NCBI GenBank assembly: GCA_900544395.1
Contig: UQVC01000002.1
Span: forward strand, 62,001-126,000
Length of the DNA: 64,000 nt
Source: an uncultured Ruminococcus sp.
Lineage (GTDB): Bacteria > Bacillota > Clostridia > Lachnospirales > Lachnospiraceae
Direction: 5' to 3'
The notes beneath the pieces are model-generated. The model searched no databases and was not told the DNA's origin. It was given only the letters and a program-made list of their open reading frames with translations. The position numbers and the translations under genes were made by a program. Position 1 is the first letter of the stretch; every line of letters starts with the position of its first letter. This document shows, piece after piece, positions 54,613-62,808 of this stretch.

Positions 54613-55476
54613 ATGAAACATCTCTTAGAAGTCACACATCTTCAGAAACAATTGGGGGATTTTTGTCTGCAGGACATTACCTTTTCTCTGGAACCCGGGT
54701 ATATCACAGGGCTGGTAGGCAGAAATGGATGTGGAAAAACTTCTCTTATAAAGACCATTTTGAATCTATATGAAAAAGATGCGGGACAGATTTTTGTCAA
54801 CGGACATTCTATGGAGAGTGAAGAAATTGCGGCCAAAGATCAGCTTGGTGTGGTTCTGGATGAATGCCTGTTTGATGCAGACACCAAAGCGGAGACCAAT
54901 GCCCGCTGCTTCGGCGCTCTGTACAGCCGTTACGATCACAACCTGTTTTTGGAATTCTGCAGACGGTTTGATGTAGATCCCCGGAAAAAGATCAGCAAGC
55001 TCTCCAAAGGTCAAAAAGCACGTTTTCAGCTTGCTTTTGCATTTTCACACGATGCAAAACTCTTCCTGATGGACGAACCCGCCGCCGGCCTGGATCCGCT
55101 GTTTCGCAAAGAACTCCTGGGCTATATGCGGGAAATTGTAGAGGATGGCACCAGAAGTATCCTGTTCTCCACACACATTACCGAAGATCTGGATCGGATC
55201 GGAGATTACATTCTGCTGATGGATCAGGGAAAGCTGGTACTGAATCTGACCCGCGAAGAACTTTCCGAACGCTATCTGCTTTTACATGGCTCAAAAGAAC
55301 AGTTGGAAAATCTGGACTCCCAGATGGTCATCTGTGATCAGTTTGGTTCCTATCGAAATTCAGTCCTGATCGACTCCACCAAAACAAATGATTCTGTTTT
55401 TGGTGACCTGACAGTAACCAGACCTTCTCTGGAAGATCTTCTGTGCTATTTTCACAAAGGAGGGATGATACAATGA
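54613..55476 (+). CDS. ABC transporter ATP-binding protein 1 (YtrB-like)
   Basis: 287 residues: Walker A GRNGCGKTSL, signature LSKGQKAR, Walker B LFLMDEPAAGLDP, and the switch histidine in STHITEDLD; a C-terminal extension follows. Drives the membrane protein encoded next; the ATG of that gene overlaps its stop. Similar GntR-regulated ABC operons in Gram-positives respond to envelope-active compounds. Confidence 0.92.
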   Translation: MKHLLEVTHLQKQLGDFCLQDITFSLEPGYITGLVGRNGCGKTSLIKTILNLYEKDAGQIFVNGHSMESEEIAAKDQLGVVLDECLFDADTKAETNARCFGALYSRYDHNLFLEFCRRFDVDPRKKISKLSKGQKARFQLAFAFSHDAKLFLMDEPAAGLDPLFRKELLGYMREIVEDGTRSILFSTHITEDLDRIGDYILLMDQGKLVLNLTREELSERYLLLHGSKEQLENLDSQMVICDQFGSYRNSVLIDSTKTNDSVFGDLTVTRPSLEDLLCYFHKGGMIQ

Positions 55477-56249
55477 CAAAACTGATCTTTCACCAATTGT
55501 GGTCTGATTTCAAGAAACACTGGCTTGGAATCCTTATAACACTGGTACTTTGCTATTTCTCCACACTTTTTGTTTTTAGTTTTGTTTTCAGCCTGTATCT
55601 CATTGATTCCGAATTATATCTGCTCCCGGAAGCCGAACTGATGGATCATGTGGTGCATTCCGTCCAAAGCAATGCCATTCTTTATTTTATCATACTGGCA
55701 GGTTTTTTACTTTCTGCTATTTTAGTTTCCCGCAAGTTTCCTGTCAGGCTTTTGAAACCGATGTACTTTTGCCCGGCAGATACCCGATTGAAACGCAAAA
55801 CCCTGCGCTCTTACTTTTGGATCAAAGTTTTGATCTGCTTTCTTTTCTTTGAAGGGATGTGTCTGCTGTACTTTCACACCACGCTTTTATTTACCGGATA
55901 TTTCGAATTTACACTGCTGTTTCTGTTATCTGTTTTTATGATCCTCGACTTTTCCATGAAAGCAGAGCAGGGAAACAAACACGCCCCTCTTGAATTGGAT
56001 GCAAACACAGAGGGAAAAGGAATGAGCGCCGTCAACGTCTACTGGTTCTGTCTGCTTGTTCTGGAATACATCATCTTATTCTGCCAGTCGTATACGGCAT
56101 TTGAATGGAACGTCTGGCTTGCAGGATTCTGGATCCTTGCCATGCTTGGAAATCTTTTTGCTGCGTTCTATTGCATCCGCACATTTTTAAATAATATGAT
56201 TTCCTATGAAAAACTATATGCACCGCAAAAGGGAGGGGATACACCTTGA
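55473..56249 (+). CDS. ABC-2-like membrane protein
   Basis: 258 residues with about six hydrophobic helices (for example 18-45, 65-88, 110-160, 190-245). No catalytic motifs. Start ATG 55473 overlaps the preceding stop (ATGA) and has AAAGGAGGG upstream; the longer reading from 55443 is rejected. Likely membrane partner of ATPase 1. Confidence 0.85.
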   Translation: MTKLIFHQLWSDFKKHWLGILITLVLCYFSTLFVFSFVFSLYLIDSELYLLPEAELMDHVVHSVQSNAILYFIILAGFLLSAILVSRKFPVRLLKPMYFCPADTRLKRKTLRSYFWIKVLICFLFFEGMCLLYFHTTLLFTGYFEFTLLFLLSVFMILDFSMKAEQGNKHAPLELDANTEGKGMSAVNVYWFCLLVLEYIILFCQSYTAFEWNVWLAGFWILAMLGNLFAAFYCIRTFLNNMISYEKLYAPQKGGDTP

Positions 56250-56623
56250 ATATCTTGTTAAAACCGGATTCTTCACTTCCGATTTATGAGCAGCTTGTAC
56301 AGGCATTTAAAGAGTCCATGCTAAGCGGTGAGCTCTCTCCCGGCGACATGCTTCCTTCCATCCGAAGTCTGGCCAAAGACCTGGAGATCAGCGTAATCAC
56401 CACAAAACGTGCCTATGAAGAACTGGAAGCAGAAAATCTGATCTATTCTCAGCCCGGGAAAGGATTCTTTGTGAAACAGGTGGATTTTCGCACCTTACAG
56501 GAAGAACAACTCGTCTTATTGGAACACGCGCTTACCGGGTGCATTGCTGATGCGAAAAAACTGTCCCTCTCTCTGGACGAGGTACAGGATCTGATCGAAT
56601 TTTTATGGAAAGGCAGGGATTAA
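56246..56623 (+). CDS. GntR-family repressor, YtrA subfamily
   Basis: 125 residues: winged helix (PIYEQLVQAFKESMLSGEL, GDMLPSIRSLAKDLEISVIT, TTKRAYEELEAENLI) and a short C-terminal helical tail, the YtrA layout. Starts at TTG 56246, overlapping the previous stop, with GGGAGGGG 7 bases before. Likely autoregulates through the palindrome at 54561-54586. Confidence 0.92.
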   Translation: MNILLKPDSSLPIYEQLVQAFKESMLSGELSPGDMLPSIRSLAKDLEISVITTKRAYEELEAENLIYSQPGKGFFVKQVDFRTLQEEQLVLLEHALTGCIADAKKLSLSLDEVQDLIEFLWKGRD

Positions 56624-56633
56624 TATGGCATAA

Positions 56634-57356
56634 CTGATCTGCAGTGAACTTTCAAAAACTTATAAAAACTTTCAATTAGCCCCCACTTCTTTCCAGTTGG
56701 AAAGTGGATATCTGACGGTTCTTGCGGGAAAGAACGGATCCGGAAAATCAACTCTGCTGCGCTGTCTTGCAGGCCTTGATACCACCTGCAGCGGAAATGT
56801 AAGTCTGGACAACATCTCCATGAAAAAATATCCAAAAGACTACAAAAATCAGATTGGGTATGTGTCCGAAGAAATCACCTATTTCATGGAAAAATCTGCA
56901 TTTGAAAACGGACAGATTCTGGGGCCTTATTTTGCCAACTGGTCCGTAGAGCGATACTATACTTTCATGGATCGGATGGATTTTTCTCCTTCCAAACAGC
57001 TCTGGCAGCTCTCCAAGGGGGAATACATGAAAATGCAGACTTGTTTTGTATTGGCACATCAGCCTCGCTTTCTTCTGATGGATGAACCTTTGGAGGGATT
57101 TGATCCGGTATTTCGCAGAGAGTTTTTATCTATGATGCAGGATATTTTAAACGAAGACATAGGAATTCTTATGTCTTCTCATATTACCGAAACTTTGACA
57201 AACCTTGCCGATTATCTGTTGTTTGCAGACAACGGAAAGATCACCTTCCACTGTCCGGAACAGATGGATGCCTTTCTTTCCAAACAGCTGCATCCCAAAC
57301 ATACACAAATACGAGACCTACTGTCCCGTCATTCCCAGGAGGTGACTACCACATGA
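56634..57356 (+). CDS. ABC transporter ATP-binding protein 2, with stop codon near its start
   Basis: About 240 residues of ABC domain: LICSELSKTYKNF at the N-terminus, Walker A AGKNGSGKSTLL, signature LSKGEYMK, Walker B LLMDEPLEGFDP, switch region SSHITETL. The expected ATG (56625, with AGGGA upstream) is followed by GCA and an in-frame TAA at 56631. Conserved coding sequence resumes at once with CTG 56634. Either a point nonsense mutation or sequencing error disables it, or translation restarts at CTG 56634 or TTG 56697 (219 residues, losing the first strand). The rest of the frame is intact. Confidence 0.75.
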   Translation: MICSELSKTYKNFQLAPTSFQLESGYLTVLAGKNGSGKSTLLRCLAGLDTTCSGNVSLDNISMKKYPKDYKNQIGYVSEEITYFMEKSAFENGQILGPYFANWSVERYYTFMDRMDFSPSKQLWQLSKGEYMKMQTCFVLAHQPRFLLMDEPLEGFDPVFRREFLSMMQDILNEDIGILMSSHITETLTNLADYLLFADNGKITFHCPEQMDAFLSKQLHPKHTQIRDLLSRHSQEVTTT

Positions 57357-57892
57357 AACATACACTCTACACTCTGGAAAAGAAACAATTTCATTTGGAA
57401 GGATACTGGCTGTTTGCAGGAGTTTTGTTTTTCTGCTATGTTCTCTCCATCCAGATGAACATGCAAACCATTTATCTTGACCTCCAAAACGGGCGAATCC
57501 CGGATTCCGTCACAACGGTTCCATTTCTTTCAAAAGTGGGAATCCTTTCTATCTTTGGATTGTGTGCTTATCTGAACCATCAGCTGTTTCTCATTTCTGA
57601 AAACGGTAGCATCGCACCTCGTATCAGCAGATATCTGACACTTCCTCTCACCCGAAAAGACTATTATGGGGTCAAGGCACGGATCTTTTTTCAAAAAACA
57701 GGAATTCTGCTCCTTTCACTGACAGCCATGTTCCACGTTTCCTTTCTGGGATTCAAACTGCCGCTGTCTGTCTACCTGCATTCTCTGCCGGACCTGGTTT
57801 TTACCTGCCTCTTTCTCCTGCTCGGAGCCACTTTGCTCTTTACGGGATATCTCCTTTATGATTTTTCTTATCTGAAACATCATACAATATAA
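57353..57892 (+). CDS. ABC transporter membrane protein, last gene of the GntR operon
   Basis: 179 residues, about four hydrophobic helices (around 18-37, 62-80, 110-135, 148-172). Its ATG overlaps the preceding stop. Likely membrane partner of ATPase 2; short for an ABC-2 permease. No specific family recognised. Confidence 0.75.
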   Translation: MKHTLYTLEKKQFHLEGYWLFAGVLFFCYVLSIQMNMQTIYLDLQNGRIPDSVTTVPFLSKVGILSIFGLCAYLNHQLFLISENGSIAPRISRYLTLPLTRKDYYGVKARIFFQKTGILLLSLTAMFHVSFLGFKLPLSVYLHSLPDLVFTCLFLLLGATLLFTGYLLYDFSYLKHHTI

Positions 57893-57895
57893 AAT

Positions 57896-57943
57896 AAAAA
57901 ACTCCCTTCCCACTGCATACTCACAGTTGGAAAGGAGTTTTTC
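57896..57943. terminator. Bidirectional terminator (ABC operon / dacA)
   Basis: AAAACTCCCTTCC and GGAAAGGAGTTTT arms; T-runs on both strands between convergent genes. Confidence 0.85.
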
Positions 57944-59340
57944 TATTTCTTTCGATTTCTCCACCACATATTCAGTTTATATAAAACAAACACTAACAAA
58001 ACATATCCCAGCGGCAAAAAAATCACCAATGCGATCACAACTGCCAGTTTGGAAGTATCTTTTTCTTTTGTTTCTGTTTTTTCCTTTTTTACCGGCTCTG
58101 GTTTCACTTCCTTCTTCGTCCCTGTCAGTTCCAAATACGCCTCTTCTGACAAGGTTGTCCTGGCACTTCCCACCGGATGTCCCTGATAAAAATAAGTCAC
58201 GGCTGCCTGGCGTTCTTTTGCATTGTTCTCGTTTTCCAACGTCCATTCCGATTCTAATTCTGAAAATTCTGTTCCTTTTGGGACTACTACATAAGCATCT
58301 TCCTTTTCAAATGCTTCGATATCGTCAGACACTTCCCATTCCTTCAAATTCAACTTTTCAAAATTTGCAAACGCATACTCATACATCGCACGGGTATCCG
58401 TATAGGCATCCACTCCGTATGTATGCAGTACCACCGCTGCAAGCTGCATGTCATTTCCTTCTGCCATGGTCACAAGCGTGGTCTTCGCCTGATCCGTATA
58501 TCCTGTTTTTCCGGCTTTTGCATTCGCATAGTAATAATAGTTCTCCGGCCAGAGCATCTTGTGATTCTGATCCAGAATCCGCTCTTCTGCTGTCAGATTG
58601 GTGGGAGGAACTCTATATTCCAGCGTACTCTCCAGTCTGCGAAACTCTGCATTTTGATAGGCTGCCGCTGCGATCCTTGCCATATCATGAGCCGTCGTAT
58701 AGTGCCCCTCATCATGAAGTCCGTTTGCATTGACCCAGTGAGAATTCGTGCATCCCAGTTCCTGGGATATCCGGTTCATCTCTTCGATAAATTCCGCATA
58801 GCCTCCCTGTAAATACTGTCTTCCCACATTTTCTGCCACTGCATAAGAGACTTCATTGGCAGAAGCCAGGAGCATTCCGTAAAGTGCGGACTCCATGCTG
58901 ATCTCTTCTCCCGGCTTCATCCCGATCTGTGCATCATCCCACTGCAAAAAAGAGATACTGTCTTCCGAAAAGGCAACCGTGTCCGTCGTCTTTGCATACT
59001 GCAATGCCGTCAGTACACTCAAAATCTTTGTAATACTTGCCGGATATCTTTGTTCGTCTGCTTTCTTGGCATACAGTACTGCCCCGCTGTTCATGTCCAT
59101 AACGATCCCGGACGCTGCATAGATTGCCGGTCCCTGGGGCCAGTTTGAAATGGCATTGGTCTCGATCTTTTCTGCATAAGATGCTGCTTTTTCTTGTTTT
59201 TCCTGTTCTTCGGCTGATACCGCTTCTTCTGATTCCTGCTGTTGTGTTCCTGCCGATTCTTCTGCATATACAGCGCCTCCGGGTGTCAGAAACAAAAGGA
59301 TCCCCGCCAGGAATCCTGCCAGCACTTTTTTTATTTTCAT
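57943..59340 (-). CDS. D-alanyl-D-alanine carboxypeptidase (PBP5/DacA type)
   Basis: 465 residues. Signal peptide (1-26, ending VYA), acidic linker, then peptidase S11 domain with SITK (S102), SAN (in LLASANEVSYAV) and KTG (in KAGKTGYTDQ). C-terminal PBP5_C-like domain, Lys/Glu-rich linker and a membrane anchor (about 432-455) rather than the usual amphipathic helix. Trims pentapeptide stems in the wall. Strong promoter upstream. A sporulation DacB-like role cannot be excluded. Confidence 0.93.
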   Translation of the reverse strand: MKIKKVLAGFLAGILLFLTPGGAVYAEESAGTQQQESEEAVSAEEQEKQEKAASYAEKIETNAISNWPQGPAIYAASGIVMDMNSGAVLYAKKADEQRYPASITKILSVLTALQYAKTTDTVAFSEDSISFLQWDDAQIGMKPGEEISMESALYGMLLASANEVSYAVAENVGRQYLQGGYAEFIEEMNRISQELGCTNSHWVNANGLHDEGHYTTAHDMARIAAAAYQNAEFRRLESTLEYRVPPTNLTAEERILDQNHKMLWPENYYYYANAKAGKTGYTDQAKTTLVTMAEGNDMQLAAVVLHTYGVDAYTDTRAMYEYAFANFEKLNLKEWEVSDDIEAFEKEDAYVVVPKGTEFSELESEWTLENENNAKERQAAVTYFYQGHPVGSARTTLSEEAYLELTGTKKEVKPEPVKKEKTETKEKDTSKLAVVIALVIFLPLGYVLLVFVLYKLNMWWRNRKK

Positions 59341-59369
59341 AATCTGCCTCCATTTTTTCCATTGCCCCT

Positions 59370-59398
59370 ATTATACGCAAAATAAAAAATAGCGTCAA
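59370..59398 (-). promoter_or_regulatory. Promoter of the carboxypeptidase gene
   Basis: TTGACG (59393-59398), 17 bases, TATAAT (59370-59375). Confidence 0.85.
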
Positions 59399-59474
59399 TG
59401 TGTATCTCGCTTGAGAAAAAGGTCTTTCCTTAAAAATCTTTACTTAAAAATTTCTAAATTTTCCACTCTTACTC

Positions 59475-59503
59475 TTGAGGATTTCTCCAAAACAAGATAG
59501 AAT
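59475..59503 (+). promoter_or_regulatory. Promoter of the membrane protein at 59529
   Basis: TTGAGG (59475-59480), 17 bases, TAGAAT (59498-59503). Confidence 0.65.
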
Positions 59504-59528
59504 AGGAACATTCGAAAGGAGAATTTTC

Positions 59529-60416
59529 ATGAATTCTAAACATAATCAGGAACATTTTTTTGACCAGGATTTTGAAGTCACTTACGAAGACGATCCGGTC
59601 TTTCATTATGAGGACATACCCCAACAACGTGAATTTCAGACGGTAGATCTGAAATCACAGCCAAAACCCAAACCTTCCCGGCAAAATAAAAAGAAACTGC
59701 AAGTGCCTCTTCAGGACGATGCTACCATTTTGATGGATCCTATCCAAAACGGAACTGTCACACCACGCTCACGGCAGAAATCACAGCATTGGGAAGAAGA
59801 ATCTCCCCGTCAAAAAAGACCGCGGCAGTCACAGTCTTCGTATTCCAACTCCAACAGAGAAGACGAGTATCCCAAGAAAAAATCATCTTCCTCCAGACAA
59901 AAGGGAAATCTCCTGGCTCCGGTAAAAACCACTGCCAAATATGGCGGAAAAGCCATCTATAAAACAGCCAGTATTATGATCCGTTTCGTTTCCCTTTTAC
60001 TGATTGCAGGAACTGCTGCCTTTTTAGCTTATAATTTCTGGAAAGGCTGCGCACCTTACGGAGATCCGCTGACTGCGGCAGAAGAAAAAAATATCGTTCT
60101 GGCAGCCTATGCCGCTGTAGCCGGTTTCTTTCTTCTTTTTGAATGCATTTCCTTTTTGTGGGCCATGACACGTGTACGCATCCGGGAAGGGCGCAAGATC
60201 TACAAAGAAGATACCGGACGGGGACTCTTTTCGTTCCTTTTCATTTATATATGCTCTTATGCCTCATTCTGGATCAGCCGCATCGTCCCGCAATCTCCGG
60301 ACATCCTCAAGGGAATCCACGGCGCTCTTGATGTGTTCGGCTCCATGCACAATGCACTTTTTGGTATTTGTCTGGCAGGTGTGATCTCCTGTCTGATACG
60401 TAAGTATGCAAAGTAG
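59529..60416 (+). CDS. Membrane protein with long charged N-terminal region, unknown function
   Basis: 295 residues from ATG 59529 (AAAGGAG upstream). Residues 1-130 are hydrophilic and low complexity, rich in Gln, Ser, Lys and Arg, probably disordered and cytoplasmic. The C-terminal half has about four helices (around 150-172, 190-215, 232-250, 268-288). No family recognised. It is divergent from the carboxypeptidase and has its own terminator. A role at the envelope or division site is only a guess. Confidence 0.75.
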   Translation: MNSKHNQEHFFDQDFEVTYEDDPVFHYEDIPQQREFQTVDLKSQPKPKPSRQNKKKLQVPLQDDATILMDPIQNGTVTPRSRQKSQHWEEESPRQKRPRQSQSSYSNSNREDEYPKKKSSSSRQKGNLLAPVKTTAKYGGKAIYKTASIMIRFVSLLLIAGTAAFLAYNFWKGCAPYGDPLTAAEEKNIVLAAYAAVAGFFLLFECISFLWAMTRVRIREGRKIYKEDTGRGLFSFLFIYICSYASFWISRIVPQSPDILKGIHGALDVFGSMHNALFGICLAGVISCLIRKYAK

Positions 60417-60427
60417 AGTGCTTTAAA

Positions 60428-60469
60428 AGAGACATTCCCCTATCTCTCAGCAGATAGAGAAATGTCTCT
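60428..60469. terminator. Terminator after the membrane protein, shared with the Rpn remnant
   Basis: AGAGACATT/AATGTCTCT outer arms and CTATCT/AGATAG inner arms, followed by TCTTCG on the plus strand and TTTTAAA on the minus strand. Confidence 0.7.
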
Positions 60470-60483
60470 TCTTCGATTATCTG

Positions 60484-60939
60484 TTACTTGTTTTCTTCCA
60501 TTTCCCGGATTATCTGCTCAATCACAGACTTCTCTTCTTCCACCTCCTCTGCGATCACAGAAATGGATTTTCCTCTTGCAAGTTTCTTTTGGATCTGTTC
60601 TTTTAAATAATCTTCTCGTCCTTCTTCCCAGAATGTTTCCCGTTCTTGTCTCATATGTTTTTCCTGATCGTATTCATAAATACTCACTGATTTCGCCTCC
60701 GCTCGATTTTGTTTTAAAAATTCTGCCAGAATGTCTTCCTCAATACATTCTTGAATTGCCCGTTCCACAGCTTCTTCCACGGGAACATCTCTGGCATACT
60801 TTCTGACTCTTTCCGTATATTCGGAATAGTCTTTTAAGGATTTACACATACCTTTCAACTTCTCATTATGTCCCCGATTGATATCTGCCTCCTTAAATTG
60901 AATATGCAGGAGATTTCGGATACAACACTGCTCTTGCCC
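60484..60939 (-). pseudogene. Remnant of an Rpn-family nuclease (transposase-like) gene
   Basis: The open frame from just after a TGA (60940) to 60484 gives about 150 residues that match only the C-terminal part of Rpn-family recombination-promoting nucleases: DINRGHNEKLKGMCKSLKDY, RKYARDVPVEEAVERAI, ECIEEDILAEFLKQNRAEAK. The N-terminal PD-(D/E)XK nuclease domain is missing and no good start codon with a ribosome site is seen. A TTG at 60858 would give 124 residues. Probably a decayed gene rather than a functional short protein. Confidence 0.7.
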
Positions 60940-61126
60940 TCAATCCCTCTCTGCTATTTTAAATGGAATCAAAAGCATAGAGAGTTTCTGATGTGATATG
61001 AGAATAAAAGATGCGGTATTTTTCCGCTTAGAAAAACCAGAAATAATATGCTTTTTTGTATTCTAACACAATTTTTTTCAAAAAATCTCGCATTCCTTCT
61101 CTTTTTACAAAAATTTTAGGAACTGC

Positions 61127-61708
61127 TTATTTCACCAGAACCCCTGACTGCAGCATATCTTTTAAGAGCTGATTTGCCTCTTTCTTAATCACATCAAGTG
61201 GGGTCTTTTCTCCCTGTGCTTCATTGATGAATCCAAGCATTCCAAAGCACAAAAATCCGGCAATCTTTTTCGGAGAATACTTCACTTCCCTGTTTTTTCG
61301 GATTTTATTGGTATGGGTTTCAATCGTCTCTAACACGATGTTATAAAATGCAAACGCAAGATATGGATTTTTCTGAGGGCTGGTGTACTGAAAAAACTCA
61401 AAGCATTCATAATAAACTTCAAGGATGCTGTCTAACATATTGCAGTATCCCATCACGATATTATTCTTTGGATTCTCTTTCTTTTGTTTCATATGATAAA
61501 TATCTGTCCCAATCTGAAGCATATCACTGAAAATATCATCCGCCAGTGCATATTTATCGCTGTAATGAGAATAAAATGTAATCCTGCTGATTTCTGCACG
61601 TTTGCATAATTCTGTAATCGCAATCTGCTCAAAAGGTATTTCTCCCATCATCTCGATCAAAGTTGCCTTCAGATTTTTCTTTGTTTTGATCACTCGTCTG
61701 TCTTCCAT
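61127..61708 (-). CDS. TetR/AcrR-family regulator
   Basis: 193 residues. N-terminal helix-turn-helix (IAITELCKRAEISRITFYSHYSDK, about 29-52) and a TetR_C-like ligand domain. Divergent from the degV gene; the two promoters overlap on a perfect palindrome (61791-61810), so it probably represses both. The ligand is unknown. The 187 bases before it (60940-61126) are AT-rich and show no gene. Confidence 0.92.
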   Translation of the reverse strand: MEDRRVIKTKKNLKATLIEMMGEIPFEQIAITELCKRAEISRITFYSHYSDKYALADDIFSDMLQIGTDIYHMKQKKENPKNNIVMGYCNMLDSILEVYYECFEFFQYTSPQKNPYLAFAFYNIVLETIETHTNKIRKNREVKYSPKKIAGFLCFGMLGFINEAQGEKTPLDVIKKEANQLLKDMLQSGVLVK

Positions 61709-61763
61709 AATTTACACTTTTCCTTTTTTGTATAATTAACTAACATTTTACAATTATTGTTCA

Positions 61764-61792
61764 TTGTTTTTATTTTTCTGATTTGCTATAAT
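61764..61792 (+). promoter_or_regulatory. Promoter of degV-family gene
   Basis: TTGTTT (61764-61769), 17 bases, TATAAT (61787-61792), running into the palindromic operator. Confidence 0.7.
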
Positions 61793-61810
61793 TTTAACAC
61801 TTGTTAAAAT
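61791..61810. promoter_or_regulatory. Palindromic TetR-type operator
   Basis: ATTTTAACA-CT-TGTTAAAAT, a perfect 9-base inverted repeat covering the -10 of the minus promoter and the start region of the plus promoter. Confidence 0.7.
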
Positions 61811-61819
61811 AACGGTCAA
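61791..61819 (-). promoter_or_regulatory. Promoter of the TetR gene
   Basis: TTGACC (61814-61819), 17 bases, TAAAAT (61791-61796); interleaved with the divergent promoter. Confidence 0.7.
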
Positions 61820-61880
61820 TATGTAAGCTATTTCCGCCGCTTATGACAGAAGCCGGCGTTACAGACCAAGGGAGGATTTT

Positions 61881-62759
61881 ATGCCAAAGATAGCAATTAT
61901 GACAGACAGTAACTGTGGGATCATGCCTGCTGATGCCGGCCAGTATCACATCCATGTTCTACCAATGCCCGTCCTTGTCGGAGAAGAGACCTTTTATGAA
62001 GGATGCAATATTACTTCGGAAGAATTTTACCAGAAGCTGACTTCCGGGGAACCTGTAACAACTTCTCAGCCATCTCCTGCGGATGTTATGAAGATGTGGG
62101 ATCAGCTGCTTCAGGAACATGACGAAGTGGTACACATTCCTATGTCCAGTGGATTGAGTAATTCCTGTCAGACCGCCCTGCTTCTTGCACAGGAAGAATA
62201 TTTTGAAGGAAAAGTTCATGTGGTAGACAATCATCGGATTTCCGTTACTCAGGCACAATCCGTTCTGGATGCAGTAGAACTTGCCCGTCAGGGATTTACC
62301 GGCGCACAGATCAAAGCGACTCTGGAACAGGAAGCGCTGGATGCCACAATCTATATTGCTGTGGACACATTAGAATATTTAAAAAAAGGGGGGCGTATCA
62401 CAGCCGCTGCAGCTGCCATCGGAACGGTTCTGAATTTAAAACCAGTTCTTACGATCCAGGGAGATAAGCTGGATGCTTATACGAAAACCAGAGGCATGAA
62501 ATCCGCATTCAAAGCTATGTGCAAAGCACTTGACAAAGACCTTGCCGGGAGACTTGCCACTTTCCACGACCAGGGACAACTCAAAGCAGGAATCGCTTAT
62601 ACACAGATGGATACAGATACCTTGGAATTTTTCAGAGAAGAAATGAAAAAACGATATCCGGATCTGGAATTATTCCAGCTTCCGCTTACCATGAGCATCG
62701 GATCTCATACCGGCCCCGGTGCACTGGGAATCGGCCTGGTACGATTCCATAAAAATTAG
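61881..62759 (+). CDS. DegV-family fatty-acid-binding protein
   Basis: 292 residues: IMTDSNCGIMPADAGQYHIHVLPM, TTSQPSPADVMKMWD, IPMSSGLSNSCQTA and SIGSHTGPGALGIG are DegV landmarks. DegV/FakB proteins bind fatty acids and present them to FakA for phosphorylation; no FakA gene is nearby. Divergent TetR control suggests induction by a lipid or similar ligand. The ATG has GGGAGG upstream. Confidence 0.93.
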   Translation: MPKIAIMTDSNCGIMPADAGQYHIHVLPMPVLVGEETFYEGCNITSEEFYQKLTSGEPVTTSQPSPADVMKMWDQLLQEHDEVVHIPMSSGLSNSCQTALLLAQEEYFEGKVHVVDNHRISVTQAQSVLDAVELARQGFTGAQIKATLEQEALDATIYIAVDTLEYLKKGGRITAAAAAIGTVLNLKPVLTIQGDKLDAYTKTRGMKSAFKAMCKALDKDLAGRLATFHDQGQLKAGIAYTQMDTDTLEFFREEMKKRYPDLELFQLPLTMSIGSHTGPGALGIGLVRFHKN

Positions 62760-62767
62760 AAAATGCC

Positions 62768-62807
62768 AAAGGCGGGACAAGCATACCTTCATGCTCTCCC
62801 GCCTTTT
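62768..62807. terminator. Bidirectional terminator (DegV / CmpB-like)
   Basis: AAAGGCGGGA (62768-62777) and TCCCGCCTTT arms, with TTTTT on the plus strand and TTTGGCATTTT on the minus strand; the loop contains GCAT/ATGC. Confidence 0.85.
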
Positions 62808-62808
62808 T

